Shown piece after piece: positions 9,861-19,279 of a stretch of DNA of 64,000 bases. Each line of letters opens with the position of its first letter. Position 1 is the first letter of the stretch. Source of the DNA: CAVYEM01 sp963767635 (lineage in GTDB: Bacteria; Vulcanimicrobiota; Vulcanimicrobiia; Vulcanimicrobiales; Vulcanimicrobiaceae); contig CAVYEM010000001.1 of assembly GCA_963767635.1 (NCBI GenBank), forward strand, positions 1 through 64,000, written 5' to 3'. The notes under the pieces are model-generated. The model had not been told where the DNA came from. It worked only from the letters and a program-made list of their open reading frames with translations, and searched no databases. The translations under genes were made by a program, and so were the position numbers.

Positions 9861-10369
9861 CGCTCGGCGTGGTTTCCGACACGCATTTGCCTCGCTTCGG
9901 CCACAAGCTGCCGGCGCTGCTGATTGCCGGACTGCGCGAGCATCACGTCGAGGCGATCGCGCACTGCGGCGATATGACAGACGCGCTTGCGATTCCGCTG
10001 CTCGAAAGCATCGCGCCGCTGCAAGCCGTCGCGGGCAACAACGATCCCGCAGAGCTCGTCGCACGCTTCGGCCGTAAGAAGGTTCTCACGTTCGGCCGCG
10101 TGCGCATCGGCATGGTGCACGGCGATGAGGGGCAGGGCAGATCCACGCCGGAGCGCGCGCTTCACGCGTTCGAGCACGATCCCGTAAACGTGGTCCTCTT
10201 CGGCCACTCGCACGTTCCGTATTGCGAACGGCATAACGGCGTTCTGCTTTTCAATCCGGGTTCGCCCACGGACAAGCGACGCGCGCCGGATTATACCTAC
10301 GGCGTCATTCGGATTTCCGGCGAAGACATGCATGCGCAGCTCTTCCACTACGAGGATCGATCGCCGTAG
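9842..10369 (+). CDS. YfcE-type metallophosphodiesterase
   Basis: I chose TTG 9842, just before SITLGVVSDTHLP, which gives about 175 residues, normal for the YfcE/MJ0936 family. Metal-binding motifs of calcineurin-like phosphoesterases are in order: DTH, CGDMTD, GNND, MVHGDEGQ and FGHSHVP. These are small Mn-dependent phosphodiesterases. The start overlaps the preceding gene. The end lies 10 bases from the convergent nnr stop. Confidence 0.88.
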   Translation: MAERSITLGVVSDTHLPRFGHKLPALLIAGLREHHVEAIAHCGDMTDALAIPLLESIAPLQAVAGNNDPAELVARFGRKKVLTFGRVRIGMVHGDEGQGRSTPERALHAFEHDPVNVVLFGHSHVPYCERHNGVLLFNPGSPTDKRRAPDYTYGVIRISGEDMHAQLFHYEDRSP

Positions 10370-10379
10370 CGCGCGGTTA

Positions 10380-11903
10380 CTAAAACACGCGCACGACCGG
10401 CGCAGGCTGCGCATCGGCTGCCGGAAGGGCGGCGCCGAGCGATGCGTACACGTCGCGCGCGATCACGCCGCGCGGCAAGAGCGCCGCGGCATGTTTGCCG
10501 GCCAAGCCGTGCCAATACGCGCCCGCGCGCGCGGCATCCCAAGGCCGCAGTCCTTGCGCCAGCAGCGTTGCAATGATGCCGGTCAGCACGTCGCCGGTGC
10601 CCGCTGTCGCAAGTGCCGGCGTACCGGTCGTGTTGATGTGCATCGTCGTGCCGTCGTACACGAGCGTCGATTCACCCTTGAGCAACGTCACGATTCCGGT
10701 GCGATCGACGAACTCGCGCAGGCGCGCGACGCGCTCGCCTTCCTTGACGGTTCCCTTTCCGGAGAGCCGGGCGAATTCTCCCTCGTGCGGAGTAAGAACC
10801 AGCGGCTTCTCGCGCATTTCGTCGAGATGTTTGGACAGATGAAACAGCGCGCCGGCGTCGGCGACGATCGGCAAATCCGTCACGGCGATGAGGCCGCGAA
10901 CGATCGCGCCCGTGCGTTCGTCGAGTCCAAGGCCGGGGCCAATGCCGATTGAAGCACAGCGTTTGGCGGCGTCCGCGAAATCGCGTACGACCTCGTCCGC
11001 CGTGCTTGCCGGATCCATCGTGATCACGACCTGTTCGATCAAATGCGTGCGCAGCGCCTGTGCCGCGGCCGTCGGGGTTGCGACGGTAACGTAGCCGGCA
11101 CCAGCGCGCGCCGCGCCCATCGCGCACAAGATCGCCGCGCCGGGAAACTGTTCGGAGCCCGCGACGATCAGCGGCGCGCCCGCGCGGCGTTTATCCGAAT
11201 CTGCAACGCGCCGCGGAAGCATTTCCAAAAATTCGGCATCGTCGAGCGCTGCGTAACCGCCTGCGGCCGCGCGCAAACACTGCTCGGGCATGCCGATGTC
11301 CGCCAGCCACAATTCGCCCACGTGCGACCGTCCGGGCGTGAGCAGGCATCCCGGTTTGAGTGCGCCCAGCGTAACGGTTGCGTTCGCGCAAATTGCCGGC
11401 TCGACGATCGTGCCGTGCTCGCCGTCGACGCCGGGCGGGATGTCGATCGCGATCACCGGAACGCCGGCACTGTCGAGCGCGGCAATTACCGCGGCATACG
11501 GCTGCGCCAGCGGCAACCGCGCGCCCGTTCCAACGAGTCCGACGATCGCCAGGCCGCAATCCCGCAACGCCTCGCACGCCGCCGCCTCCGAATCCGGAAA
11601 CGGCGCGACCTCGACGCCCGATGCGCGAGCGCGTTCTTCGGCGTCCCGGCGCGCAGCCGACGGACGTTCGGCCGGCAGCGCGTAGATTGCGCGCTCGTAT
11701 TCCTGCAGCAGCGCGAGCGCTGAAAAGGCGTCGCCGCCGTTGTTTCCGGCTCCCGCAAAGGCAACGATCCGCGCTCCTTTGGCGTACCGCTTGGCTACGT
11801 CCGCGATCCGTTCGCCGGCCGCGCGCATCAGCGCAACGTCGCCCACTTGCGCGCACGCCTGCGCATCGGCGGCGCGCATCTGCGTGGGCGTGAGCACGAA
11901 CAT
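10380..11903 (-). CDS. nnr: Bifunctional NAD(P)H-hydrate epimerase/dehydratase
   Basis: This fusion repairs hydrated NAD(P)H. The N-terminal YjeF epimerase domain (about residues 1-210) shows FAGAGNNGGDAF and DIPPGVDGEHG. The C-terminal ADP-dependent dehydratase domain shows VVADAGALF, LTPHEGEFARL and TAGTGDVLTGIIATLL. I set the start at ATG 11903 (MFVLTPTQM), which overlaps the acpS stop (ATGA) and gives 507 residues, the usual length. The longer frame upstream would only add antisense-like sequence. Confidence 0.93.
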   Translation of the reverse strand: MFVLTPTQMRAADAQACAQVGDVALMRAAGERIADVAKRYAKGARIVAFAGAGNNGGDAFSALALLQEYERAIYALPAERPSAARRDAEERARASGVEVAPFPDSEAAACEALRDCGLAIVGLVGTGARLPLAQPYAAVIAALDSAGVPVIAIDIPPGVDGEHGTIVEPAICANATVTLGALKPGCLLTPGRSHVGELWLADIGMPEQCLRAAAGGYAALDDAEFLEMLPRRVADSDKRRAGAPLIVAGSEQFPGAAILCAMGAARAGAGYVTVATPTAAAQALRTHLIEQVVITMDPASTADEVVRDFADAAKRCASIGIGPGLGLDERTGAIVRGLIAVTDLPIVADAGALFHLSKHLDEMREKPLVLTPHEGEFARLSGKGTVKEGERVARLREFVDRTGIVTLLKGESTLVYDGTTMHINTTGTPALATAGTGDVLTGIIATLLAQGLRPWDAARAGAYWHGLAGKHAAALLPRGVIARDVYASLGAALPAADAQPAPVVRVF

Positions 11904-12274
11904 CAGTCGCCGCGCCCTTCCAAGATCACGACCGCTGCCGCAACGGATGCGGTGTGCGTGATCGTCAGGTGCACGCGCGCCACGCCGCGCCGCTCCAGCA
12001 GACGCGCGGACTCGCCGTAGAGGCGAATGATCGGCTTTCCGCTGCGTTCGTGCGATACGCCGACCTGGCGCCACGCAATGGCGTGCCCGAAGGCTTTACG
12101 CGCCGCCTCCTTGGCGGCAAAAAAGCCGGCAAGCCGTTCGGCGCGATTGCGTTTGCGCATGGCGTATGCCACTTCTTCGTCCGTGTAGACCTTACGCGCG
12201 AACCATGCGAGCTTCGTTGCATCGAAGCCGTAACGAGAAACCTCGGCGATATCCATGCCCATGCCGATAATCAT
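11903..12274 (-). CDS. acpS: Holo-[acyl-carrier-protein] synthase
   Basis: AcpS moves 4'-phosphopantetheine from CoA to apo-ACP. The start at 12274 gives MIIGMGMDIAEVSRYGF, the canonical beginning with the Mg-binding aspartate, and 123 residues. The second signature FFAAKEAARKAFG contains the catalytic glutamate and lysine, and THTASVAAAVVILE closes the fold. An upstream ATG would add 11 residues. It precedes nnr with a 4-base overlap, a common acpS-nnr pairing. Confidence 0.93.
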   Translation of the reverse strand: MIIGMGMDIAEVSRYGFDATKLAWFARKVYTDEEVAYAMRKRNRAERLAGFFAAKEAARKAFGHAIAWRQVGVSHERSGKPIIRLYGESARLLERRGVARVHLTITHTASVAAAVVILEGRGD

Positions 12275-12316
12275 GCGGGGCGCGTTCGCGGCGGCGTCGA
12301 AAGACACCGCCCCAGG

Positions 12317-12850
12317 ATGGACACGCAGCTGCGCATCGTACCGATCAATGCGATCGACCCGGCGTTCCTGGAGCGTTTGGCGCTATGCCTGGAAGAACGT
12401 TTCCTGTACCGGATTCGGGTAGAGCGCGCGGTAACCGTGCCGAGCACCGCATTGAACAGCGCGCGCCAGCAGTTGTTCCTGGCCACGTTGACCGGCAAAG
12501 TGATGCGGCACTATGCCGACGGCGACGGTCTGCTGCTCGCCGTCACCGAGTACGATCTCTACAAGACCTCCCATCGGTACATCTTCGGCGATGCCGACGA
12601 ACAGCGGCGCATTGCCGCCGTGTCGCTGCATCGGCTGCGCGGCGAGTTCTACGGTGAAGATCCCGATCCGAATCAGCTCTTTCAACGCACGCTCACGGAA
12701 GCGGTCCACGATCTGGGACACGCGATTGGCTTAAAACACTGCTACAACGCGCGCTGCGCGATGTATTATTCGCATTCGATTTTCGAAACCGACAACAAGA
12801 TGCCGTACTTTTGCGAGGTTTGCGAGCGCCGCAGCCGCGCGCGCAGCTGA
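12317..12850 (+). CDS. Archaemetzincin-like metalloprotease with HDxxH motif
   Basis: ATG 12317 follows an AGG ribosome-binding site and gives 177 residues. The zinc motif region reads HDLGHAIGLKHC, then CAM and CEVC, which is the archaemetzincin layout HExxHxxGxxHC-x4-CxM-x17-CxxC. The catalytic glutamate is replaced by aspartate (codon GAT in CACGATCTGGGACAC). Both zinc sites are otherwise complete. Archaemetzincins are small cytosolic proteases of uncertain role. It diverges from acpS. Confidence 0.85.
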   Translation: MDTQLRIVPINAIDPAFLERLALCLEERFLYRIRVERAVTVPSTALNSARQQLFLATLTGKVMRHYADGDGLLLAVTEYDLYKTSHRYIFGDADEQRRIAAVSLHRLRGEFYGEDPDPNQLFQRTLTEAVHDLGHAIGLKHCYNARCAMYYSHSIFETDNKMPYFCEVCERRSRARS

Positions 12851-12965
12851 AGGGCCGGACCGCCGTAAGAGCGGTGGCACGCTTGCCTTAATTCAGCCGT
12901 TCCGCGTGGCCCGCGCTAAATTTTTCGCCTCATTAGACCGTACATTCGGATAACAGGCCGCTTCT

Positions 12966-12982
12966 GGAGCTGTGCCAGCTCC
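12966..12982. other. Perfect 6-bp inverted repeat before the chemoreceptor gene
   Basis: GGAGCT-GTGCC-AGCTCC forms a perfect 6-bp stem with a 5-base loop, 32 bases before the chosen start of the chemoreceptor gene. No U tract follows, so it is not a clear terminator. It could be an operator or a hairpin in the leader RNA. Confidence 0.4.
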
Positions 12983-13014
12983 TTGTGAGGCGGCCGTGGA
13001 CCATTGAGGTGACC

Positions 13015-14679
13015 GTGATCCAAGCCCGACTCCTCGCCTGGCGTTCGCGACTGGAACCCACGTCCCGCATCGGCGTGGCCGCGGCCGCGGCATTGGCCGC
13101 TTGCGCGTTGGCATGGTTCGGTACCGCGGATCTCGCGATCGGCGCGATCTTGCTTGCCGCCGTCACGGTGACGGCCGTCGTCGTCGGCATTCCCTCCGCC
13201 CCCGTCGTGGCCGTTCTCGTTGCAATCGTCGATTTTGCCGCCCGGCGCGCGCACCACGGGCATGATGCGCTTGTTTCTGCGCTCGCGCTGGGTGCGGTGG
13301 GCGTGCTTATGAGCTGGATGTTCGCCGACGCGCCGTCGCAGTCGCACGAGGGCGATCGTTCCACCTCGTTGCTGCGTGCCGGCGGCCGAGCCGCACTGGC
13401 GCGCGCGGAAACGCTGCAGAGCTCTATCGCCGCGCTGGCGGCGGGCATTCGCGAGGTTTGGCAGGGCGATTTCACCAAGAATCTCGCCGTGTCCGACGGC
13501 GCGTTGTCGGAGCTGGCAATTGCGCTGAACAAACTGATTTTCGGCATGCGCGAGTTCTTAGGGAACTTGCACCGCAACAACGTGCAGCTCGGACAAGCGG
13601 GCAACGAGTTGCACACGACCGCTTCAACGGCGCTGGCGGTGATCGAGGGCGCGGCAGTGGCGCAAGGCCAGCTGGATGAAGGCATCAACGAGCAGTCGCG
13701 CATCGTCGAACAAGCCACGCACAAAGTGGCGCAGCTCACCGAAACGATCAACGCGATCGCGGCATCGGCCGAAGAACAGACGCGCAGTTTGGACGAGACC
13801 TCGCTCGCGGTAACCAATATGGCCACGTCCATCGAGCAGGTCACCGCGCAAGTCGATTCGCTCTCGTCAATTTCGACGCAGACCTCGCAAACCGCGCAGC
13901 AGGGCGATACGGCCATTCATACGATCGTCGAGGGGATGGACACGATTCGCACGACGATTTCCGAACTGGGCGGCGACATCACGCAACTGGGCAGCAACTC
14001 CGAGCAGATCGGCGACATCGTCAAAGTGATCGATCGCATCGCCGAGCAAACGAACCTGCTCGCGCTCAACGCCGCGATCGAAGCGGCGCGAGCCGGCGAG
14101 CACGGGCGCGGTTTCGCCGTCGTAGCAACCGAGATTCGCAAGCTCGCGGACGGCAGCGTGCAAGCGACCAAAGAAATCGCGGGCCACATCGCCTCCACGC
14201 AGCACGTCATCACCGAAGTGGTCAACGCGATGGAACGCCTCACCGAGCGCGTCGAGCAAGGCGTGAGCGGCACGAATTCCGCTTCAGGCGCCCTGCGGCA
14301 GATCGTCGAGGCGGTGCTGGGCGCTAATCGGCAGATCTCCGAGATATCGTCGGTAGCGCGCGCCATGAGCAGCAACTCGTATCAAGTCATCCGCTCGATC
14401 GAAGAAATCACGCGTTCGGTACAGCTCAACGTGCAAGCCACGGCGCAGATGTCGGCGCACTCCGACGAAGTCAATTCGGCGTTTCGCAGCATCGCGGAGA
14501 TCTCGCAGCAGAACGCCTCCTCCGTCGAAGTGCTCACCTACGTGAATCAGGAAGTGACCGGCGCCGCGGAGCGCATCCTGAGTTCGGTCAACCAAATGAA
14601 CGATTTTGCCGGCCGCATCGACGGGCGGCTGGCTCAATTCAAAGTGAACGAAACGGATCTGGAAAGGGAAACGGTATGA
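13015..14679 (+). CDS. Methyl-accepting chemotaxis protein lacking a sensor domain
   Basis: About 554 residues. The first 105 residues hold three to four hydrophobic segments with only short loops, so there is no periplasmic ligand-binding domain. A short HAMP-like linker follows, then the long coiled-coil signalling domain. Its hairpin tip reads NLLALNAAIEAARAGEHGRG at about residues 347-366, the conserved CheA/CheW-binding site. GTG 13015 has GAGGTGA just upstream; GTG 12985 is an alternative adding 10 residues. The next gene overlaps by 4 bases and supplies a dCache sensor, suggesting a split receptor. Confidence 0.88.
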   Translation: MIQARLLAWRSRLEPTSRIGVAAAAALAACALAWFGTADLAIGAILLAAVTVTAVVVGIPSAPVVAVLVAIVDFAARRAHHGHDALVSALALGAVGVLMSWMFADAPSQSHEGDRSTSLLRAGGRAALARAETLQSSIAALAAGIREVWQGDFTKNLAVSDGALSELAIALNKLIFGMREFLGNLHRNNVQLGQAGNELHTTASTALAVIEGAAVAQGQLDEGINEQSRIVEQATHKVAQLTETINAIAASAEEQTRSLDETSLAVTNMATSIEQVTAQVDSLSSISTQTSQTAQQGDTAIHTIVEGMDTIRTTISELGGDITQLGSNSEQIGDIVKVIDRIAEQTNLLALNAAIEAARAGEHGRGFAVVATEIRKLADGSVQATKEIAGHIASTQHVITEVVNAMERLTERVEQGVSGTNSASGALRQIVEAVLGANRQISEISSVARAMSSNSYQVIRSIEEITRSVQLNVQATAQMSAHSDEVNSAFRSIAEISQQNASSVEVLTYVNQEVTGAAERILSSVNQMNDFAGRIDGRLAQFKVNETDLERETV

Positions 14680-16002
14680 GTCTGCGGGTTCGACTGCTTG
14701 GCACCATCGTCGGTGCCATGGTCGTGTTTTTCATCATCAGCGTCGTTGCGGCGCGGCTTACCCTGGCCCGCGATCTCATGGATTTGGGCCGCACGCAAGT
14801 CACGAACGGGTCGAACGCGTTCTCGGGCTACTGGGATTCGCGCAAAGATCAGATTCGGCTGCTCATCGCGCAGGATGCGGTCTCGGATGCGTTGCGCAAG
14901 AATCTGCAAGCCGGCAACACGGCCGCGCTGCAGGATCAGCTCTCGAACATCGCGCGGACCTCGAATCTCTCGTTTCTGACCGTCGTGGACAACAACGGCA
15001 AGGTGGTCGCACGTGCAAACGGCGGCGACAACGGACAGTCTGCGCGATAATATGTACGTGCAGCGTGCGCTGACCGGAGAGACCGTCAGCAGCGCGGTAG
15101 CCATGCCGAAGGACGAACTGGAGGCCGAAGGCCTCGCGCCGCAGGCGGACGCCGATATCAAGAGCGGTCAGAGCACCGTCGAACACGTCGACAAAGGGTT
15201 GGCCATCATCGCCGCGGCGCCCATGAGCGACGGCAACGAGCGCACCTTGGGTGCAATCTACGGCGGCGTTCTGATGAACCACTTTTACGACTTGGTGGAT
15301 CAGAGCACCACCGCGCTGGGCGGCCAGACGGCCGTGCTGGGCGGCGACGCCATCATCTCGAGCACCATCAGCCAGCCGGACGGAACGCGCGTGATCGACA
15401 CGCAAGTTCCGCGTTATGCGGCACTGCGCGGCGACACACCCTGGGTAGGCGCCGACACCGAGGGCGGAACGGTGTATCTCGCGCGGCTGGATCCCGTTAC
15501 CGACGATCAGAAAACCGTCATCGGCGCGCGCTGGTACGGCATGCCGATGTCGCAGATCACCGCGATCATCGATCATATGACCGAAACCTTCATGCTTTGG
15601 GGATTCGTGGCCATGCTGATCGCGCTGATCGTCGCCGTGCCGGTGGTTCAGCGCCTCTCGCGCGCAATCGCCGCGCGCAGCGAACAAGTGAGCGTTGCCG
15701 CCAAGGAATTGGGCGTTGCAATCGTCGGCGGCGAAGTCTCCGGCGATCACGTCGCCGCTACCAAAGCGGCGGTCGAGCGCGCCGGTCAGCTGATCGGCGA
15801 ACTGCACCGCGAGCAGGGCGAGGCGAAGCTGGCTGAACTGCAAGCCGTGAACGAGGAACTCCAAGGCGACATGATCGTCATCGATACGCTTTCGCAAGAG
15901 ATGAGCGACCGGCTGCAGCAAGCCGTCGTTCGCGTGTCGGAGTTGAACGACGTGGCATCGGGCTTGGACAAACTGGTGCACGGCGGTTCCGCGAAGCAGT
16001 GA
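14676..16002 (+). CDS. dCache-domain sensor protein, frameshifted near 15030
   Basis: The start overlaps the chemoreceptor stop (ATGA). An N-terminal membrane helix (residues 7-27) is followed by a double-Cache extracellular sensor, a second membrane helix (FMLWGFVAMLIALIVAVPVV) and a C-terminal coiled coil of about 110 residues. There is no HAMP, kinase or MCP signalling domain. After GGDN (about 15030) one extra base shifts the frame; the product resumes as DSLRDNMYVQRALTGE, a typical Cache continuation. It could dimerise with the adjacent sensorless chemoreceptor. The indel may be a sequencing error. Confidence 0.82.
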
Positions 16003-16008
16003 ACGAAC

Positions 16009-16224
16009 GTGTCTGACGTCATTCTGTTCTTCTCCAGCAATGCCGACACCATGATCGCCACCAAGACGCTCAAGGATGCCGGTGTTGCTGCGAAAATGAT
16101 TCCAAAGCCCGCGAGCGTGAGCGCGGCCTCGAACCTCTGCTTGAGCATCGACGGCGGCGCGGAAGGCACGGCGGTCAGCGCGATCAGAGGCGCCAACATC
16201 GCGTTGGGCGGCGTGGTAAAATAA
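16009..16224 (+). CDS. DUF3343-like small protein
   Basis: The GTG start lies 6 bases after the dCache stop, giving 71 residues. The pattern VILFFSSNADTMIATKTLKDAG, then VAAKMIPKPASVSAASNLCL, matches the DUF3343 (putative Se/S carrier-like) layout, including a single cysteine in the expected loop. The family is a small ferredoxin-like fold that may bind sulfur or selenium. Its place in a chemosensory cluster is unexplained. It ends 8 bases from the convergent birA stop. Confidence 0.6.
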   Translation: MSDVILFFSSNADTMIATKTLKDAGVAAKMIPKPASVSAASNLCLSIDGGAEGTAVSAIRGANIALGGVVK

Positions 16225-16232
16225 GCGTTCGT

Positions 16233-16970
16233 TCAGCGTAACACGCGCGCATCGGCAAGCGCGATCGTACGTTGCTCGCCGCTCTCGTCCACCAGCAGTG
16301 CGCCGCCCGGCAACAGGCGCAGCGCGACTGCATCGAACGCTCGCGTCTGACCGTCGAGGAGAACGCGGTAGCGCACGCCGGGGAGGTTTGCGCAAGCCTG
16401 CCAGTCTGCGATGAGACGAGCGGGCTGTTCCAGCAAATCATAGCGCTCGTCCGCAACGCGCAGCAGTGTCTGCAATACGTCCTCAACGCTCGCGGCGCTG
16501 AAATCGCTCACGAACGCGGGCGGCGATTCCAACGCTGCGAACGCGGATTCATCGGGCGGCCGGTGCACGTTGATGCCGATCCCGCAGCCGGCCCAGGCGT
16601 ACTCGCCGATCGTGCGCGACACGCACAATATGCCGGCGATCTTTTTTCCGGTATGCGCCAGCACGTCGTTGGGCCATTGCAGCGTCGTATCGACGTCGTG
16701 CGTGCGCAGCGCAGTGCAGACGACGTATGCGATCCAAAACGGTACCAGCCACACGTCGCGCGCGGGTAGCGGATCCGGTAAGCCGACGGTACAGAGCAGC
16801 GCGCTGCCCGGCGGCGCAACCCAAGATCGGCCCTTGCGGCCGCCGCCGCTTTCTTGATAGCCGGCAACCAGCGTGAGCCCGCGCGCGCGTTCCTCTCCGA
16901 GCATTTTGGCCATGTCCTCGTTCGTGCTGCCCGTCACGCCGACGCGCGAAATGCGAGAAAAACGGCTCAC
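16233..16970 (-). CDS. birA: Biotin--[acetyl-CoA-carboxylase] ligase
   Basis: BirA makes biotinyl-AMP and attaches biotin to the BCCP subunit of acetyl-CoA carboxylase. The 245 residues include STNEDM (substrate-binding start), the GGGRKGRSW biotin-loop motif, LQWPNDVL and KKIAGILC, GIGINVH, and a small C-terminal SH3-like domain. There is no N-terminal helix-turn-helix, so it is a group I, non-repressor type. It diverges from ndk. Confidence 0.95.
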   Translation of the reverse strand: MSRFSRISRVGVTGSTNEDMAKMLGEERARGLTLVAGYQESGGGRKGRSWVAPPGSALLCTVGLPDPLPARDVWLVPFWIAYVVCTALRTHDVDTTLQWPNDVLAHTGKKIAGILCVSRTIGEYAWAGCGIGINVHRPPDESAFAALESPPAFVSDFSAASVEDVLQTLLRVADERYDLLEQPARLIADWQACANLPGVRYRVLLDGQTRAFDAVALRLLPGGALLVDESGEQRTIALADARVLR

Positions 16971-17029
16971 GCTTCCCAGCCTTCGCGGTGCAGGCTTGCC
17001 TTGCCCGCGGCCCGTATTTCAGGCGCGTT

Positions 17030-17488
17030 ATGGCCATCCAGCGTTCGCTCATTCTTGCTAAACCCGATGCCGTCTCCAGGGGCTTGATCGGTGAAATCGT
17101 CGCGCGCATCGAGCGGCGCGGATACGTGATCGTGGCGATGAAGCTGCTCCAGCTCGACGGCGAGCGTGCGCGCCGGCACTACGGCGAGCACGAAGGCAAG
17201 CCGTTTTTTCAAGATTTGGTCGATTTCATCACAAGCGGCCCGCTCGTCGCGATGTGCGTGGAGGGTGAAGACGCGATTGCCGGATGCCGGCAGATGATGG
17301 GTGCAACCAATCCGCTCGCTGCCGCACCCGGTTCGATACGTGCCGACTTCGCCTCGACGATCGGGCGCAATTTGGTGCACGGCAGCGATTCGCATGAAAG
17401 CGCGGAGCGGGAATTGGCGATCTTTTTCGATCCCCGCGACTACGTCACGCGCAAACACGATCTCGAGCGCTGGATCGTGGAGAAGTAG
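17030..17488 (+). CDS. ndk: Nucleoside diphosphate kinase
   Basis: Ndk balances NTP pools by phosphate transfer through a histidine. The 152-residue protein starts with QRSLILAKPDAVSRGLIGEI and contains the active-site NLVHGSDSHESAERE, with the catalytic histidine near residue 118. The start at ATG 17030 is set by the family's standard N-terminus. Only 3 bases separate it from enolase, so they are probably co-transcribed. Confidence 0.97.
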   Translation: MAIQRSLILAKPDAVSRGLIGEIVARIERRGYVIVAMKLLQLDGERARRHYGEHEGKPFFQDLVDFITSGPLVAMCVEGEDAIAGCRQMMGATNPLAAAPGSIRADFASTIGRNLVHGSDSHESAERELAIFFDPRDYVTRKHDLERWIVEK

Positions 17489-17491
17489 CGT

Positions 17492-18802
17492 ATGTCGCTC
17501 GAATCCTTGCGCGGGGGCGGACGTCCGCTCATCGAGGGAATTCACGCGCGCGAAATCTTGGACTCGCGCGGGAATCCGACGCTGGCCGTGAGCGCGGCAA
17601 CCAGCTTCGGCTGCGTCGAAGAAGCGCTGGTGCCGTCGGGCGCATCGACCGGCGCGCACGAAGCGGTGGAACTGCGGGACGGCGACGCGAAGCGGTACAA
17701 CGGCAAAGGCGTCCTCAAAGCCGTTGCGGGCGTCAACGACGTGCTGGGTCCGGCGATCGAAGGGCTCGACGCGACCGCACAGCGCGAGATCGACATGCGC
17801 TTGATCGAGATCGACGGAACGCCGAACAAGAGCAAGTTGGGCGCGAACGCCATCTTAGGAGTATCCCTTGCAGTGGCGCGCGCGGCGGCAAGCAGCTTTT
17901 CGATGCCGCTCTTTCGCTATTTGGGCGGACCGTCGGCGTGCATACTGCCCGTCCCGCACATGAACGTGATCAACGGCGGCAAGCACGCGCAAGGAGGATT
18001 GCAGTTTCAAGAGTGTATGATCGCCCCGGTGGGTGCGGCTTCGATGCGAGAAGCCGTGCGCTGCGGTTCCGAAGTCTTTCACTCGCTCGGCAAACTGCTG
18101 CACGAACGCGATCAACCAACGACGGTGGGGGACGAAGGCGGATACGCGCCGCGTTTGGATACGCTCAATCAGGCGATGGATCTGCTCGTGGAAGCGATCG
18201 GGCGTGCGGGATACGAACCGGGGCGTGACGTCGCTATCGCGCTGGATGCCGCCGCTAGCGAATTTTATGAAGGCGGAAAGTATTACCCGCTGACGCGCGA
18301 CCGCGCGTACGGTTCGCGCGAGATGGTGGCGTTGTATCGCGATCTCATCGACACCTATCCGGTCGTGTCGATAGAAGACGGTCTCTCGGAAGACGACTGG
18401 GACGGCTGGGCAACGCTCACGGCGGAGCTCGGCTCCAAATGCCAGCTCGTCGGCGACGATCTGTTCGTGACGAACACGGAGTTTTTGGCGCGCGGCATCC
18501 GCGAAGGCATCGCGAATTCGATTCTGATAAAAGTGAATCAAATCGGCACGCTGAGCGAAACGCTCGACGCCGTCGACATGGCGCAGAAGGCGGGATACAC
18601 GTGCGTCATTTCGCACCGTTCCGGCGAAACCGAAGATACGACGATCGCCGACATCGCGGTCGCGACGGGCGCGGGGCAGATCAAAACCGGATCGCTTTCG
18701 CGCAGCGAGCGCATCGCGAAGTACAACCGCTTACTGGCCATCGAGGAAGAGCTCGGAGACGCGGCGCGCTACGCGGGACGCGCGGCGTTTAAAGTGCGTT
18801 AA
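17492..18802 (+). CDS. eno: Enolase
   Basis: Enolase converts 2-phosphoglycerate to phosphoenolpyruvate. The 436-residue length is normal. The motifs are complete: ARE(I)LDSRGNPT at the start, GASTGAHEA, the metal ligands in SIEDGL and GDDLFVTN, the catalytic lysine in LIKVNQIGT, and SHRSGETEDTTIADIAVA. The stop overlaps the end of the convergent DUF1801 gene by 4 bases. Confidence 0.98.
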   Translation: MSLESLRGGGRPLIEGIHAREILDSRGNPTLAVSAATSFGCVEEALVPSGASTGAHEAVELRDGDAKRYNGKGVLKAVAGVNDVLGPAIEGLDATAQREIDMRLIEIDGTPNKSKLGANAILGVSLAVARAAASSFSMPLFRYLGGPSACILPVPHMNVINGGKHAQGGLQFQECMIAPVGAASMREAVRCGSEVFHSLGKLLHERDQPTTVGDEGGYAPRLDTLNQAMDLLVEAIGRAGYEPGRDVAIALDAAASEFYEGGKYYPLTRDRAYGSREMVALYRDLIDTYPVVSIEDGLSEDDWDGWATLTAELGSKCQLVGDDLFVTNTEFLARGIREGIANSILIKVNQIGTLSETLDAVDMAQKAGYTCVISHRSGETEDTTIADIAVATGAGQIKTGSLSRSERIAKYNRLLAIEEELGDAARYAGRAAFKVR

Positions 18803-19182
18803 GGCGGCGGGTTCGGCTTCTGGCGCTGCGCGATTTCCTTTGCGCGGAACTTCGCGATGCGTTCGATCAACTTCACGGGTACGGGTTCGGAGAGCGGAAA
18901 GCGAATCGTGCCCTTGTTGACGGTGTACGGTGCAAGATCGTCCGTTAATGCCGCGACGAGCCGATCGTTGGCCGGGTAGAGCGAGTAGTGCTGCTTCCAC
19001 CCAGCGAAATGGAGCACCGTGGCACCGTGCAGTTTGTACGTGGGCATCTCGTAGGAGATCGCCTCCTCGGCTTGCGGCACGGCGTTGCGAATGGCTCTGC
19101 GCACTATCGTAAGCACGGCTTGCGCGGGCTTGGGCTGCGAGGCGATGTACTCGTCGACGGACTCCAAGCGGGTCTTGGCCAT
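18799..19182 (-). CDS. DUF1801 (YdhG-like) family protein
   Basis: This 127-residue protein shows VDEYIASQPKPAQAVLTIVR, then EEAISYEMPTYKL and HFAGWKQHYSLYP, the DUF1801 pattern, and a C-terminal KGTIRFPLSEPVPVKLIERI block. The family has an SCP2-like/YdhG fold; function is uncertain (some members are linked to intracellular iron chaperoning). The start is ATG 19182. Confidence 0.85.
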   Translation of the reverse strand: MAKTRLESVDEYIASQPKPAQAVLTIVRRAIRNAVPQAEEAISYEMPTYKLHGATVLHFAGWKQHYSLYPANDRLVAALTDDLAPYTVNKGTIRFPLSEPVPVKLIERIAKFRAKEIAQRQKPNPPP

Positions 19183-19279
19183 GGTCCTTGCAAATTTTGG
19201 TTTTTTGCTTCATCGCCTTCTCGCGAAGGAGCAAAGCGCATTTGCGGTACAAACGCTCTTGCGGCATCAGTCTGCGCTG

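Noticed and set aside
14863..16395. 510-codon minus-strand open frame
   Set aside because: It runs antisense through the dCache, DUF3343 and birA genes, and its product has no recognisable pattern.
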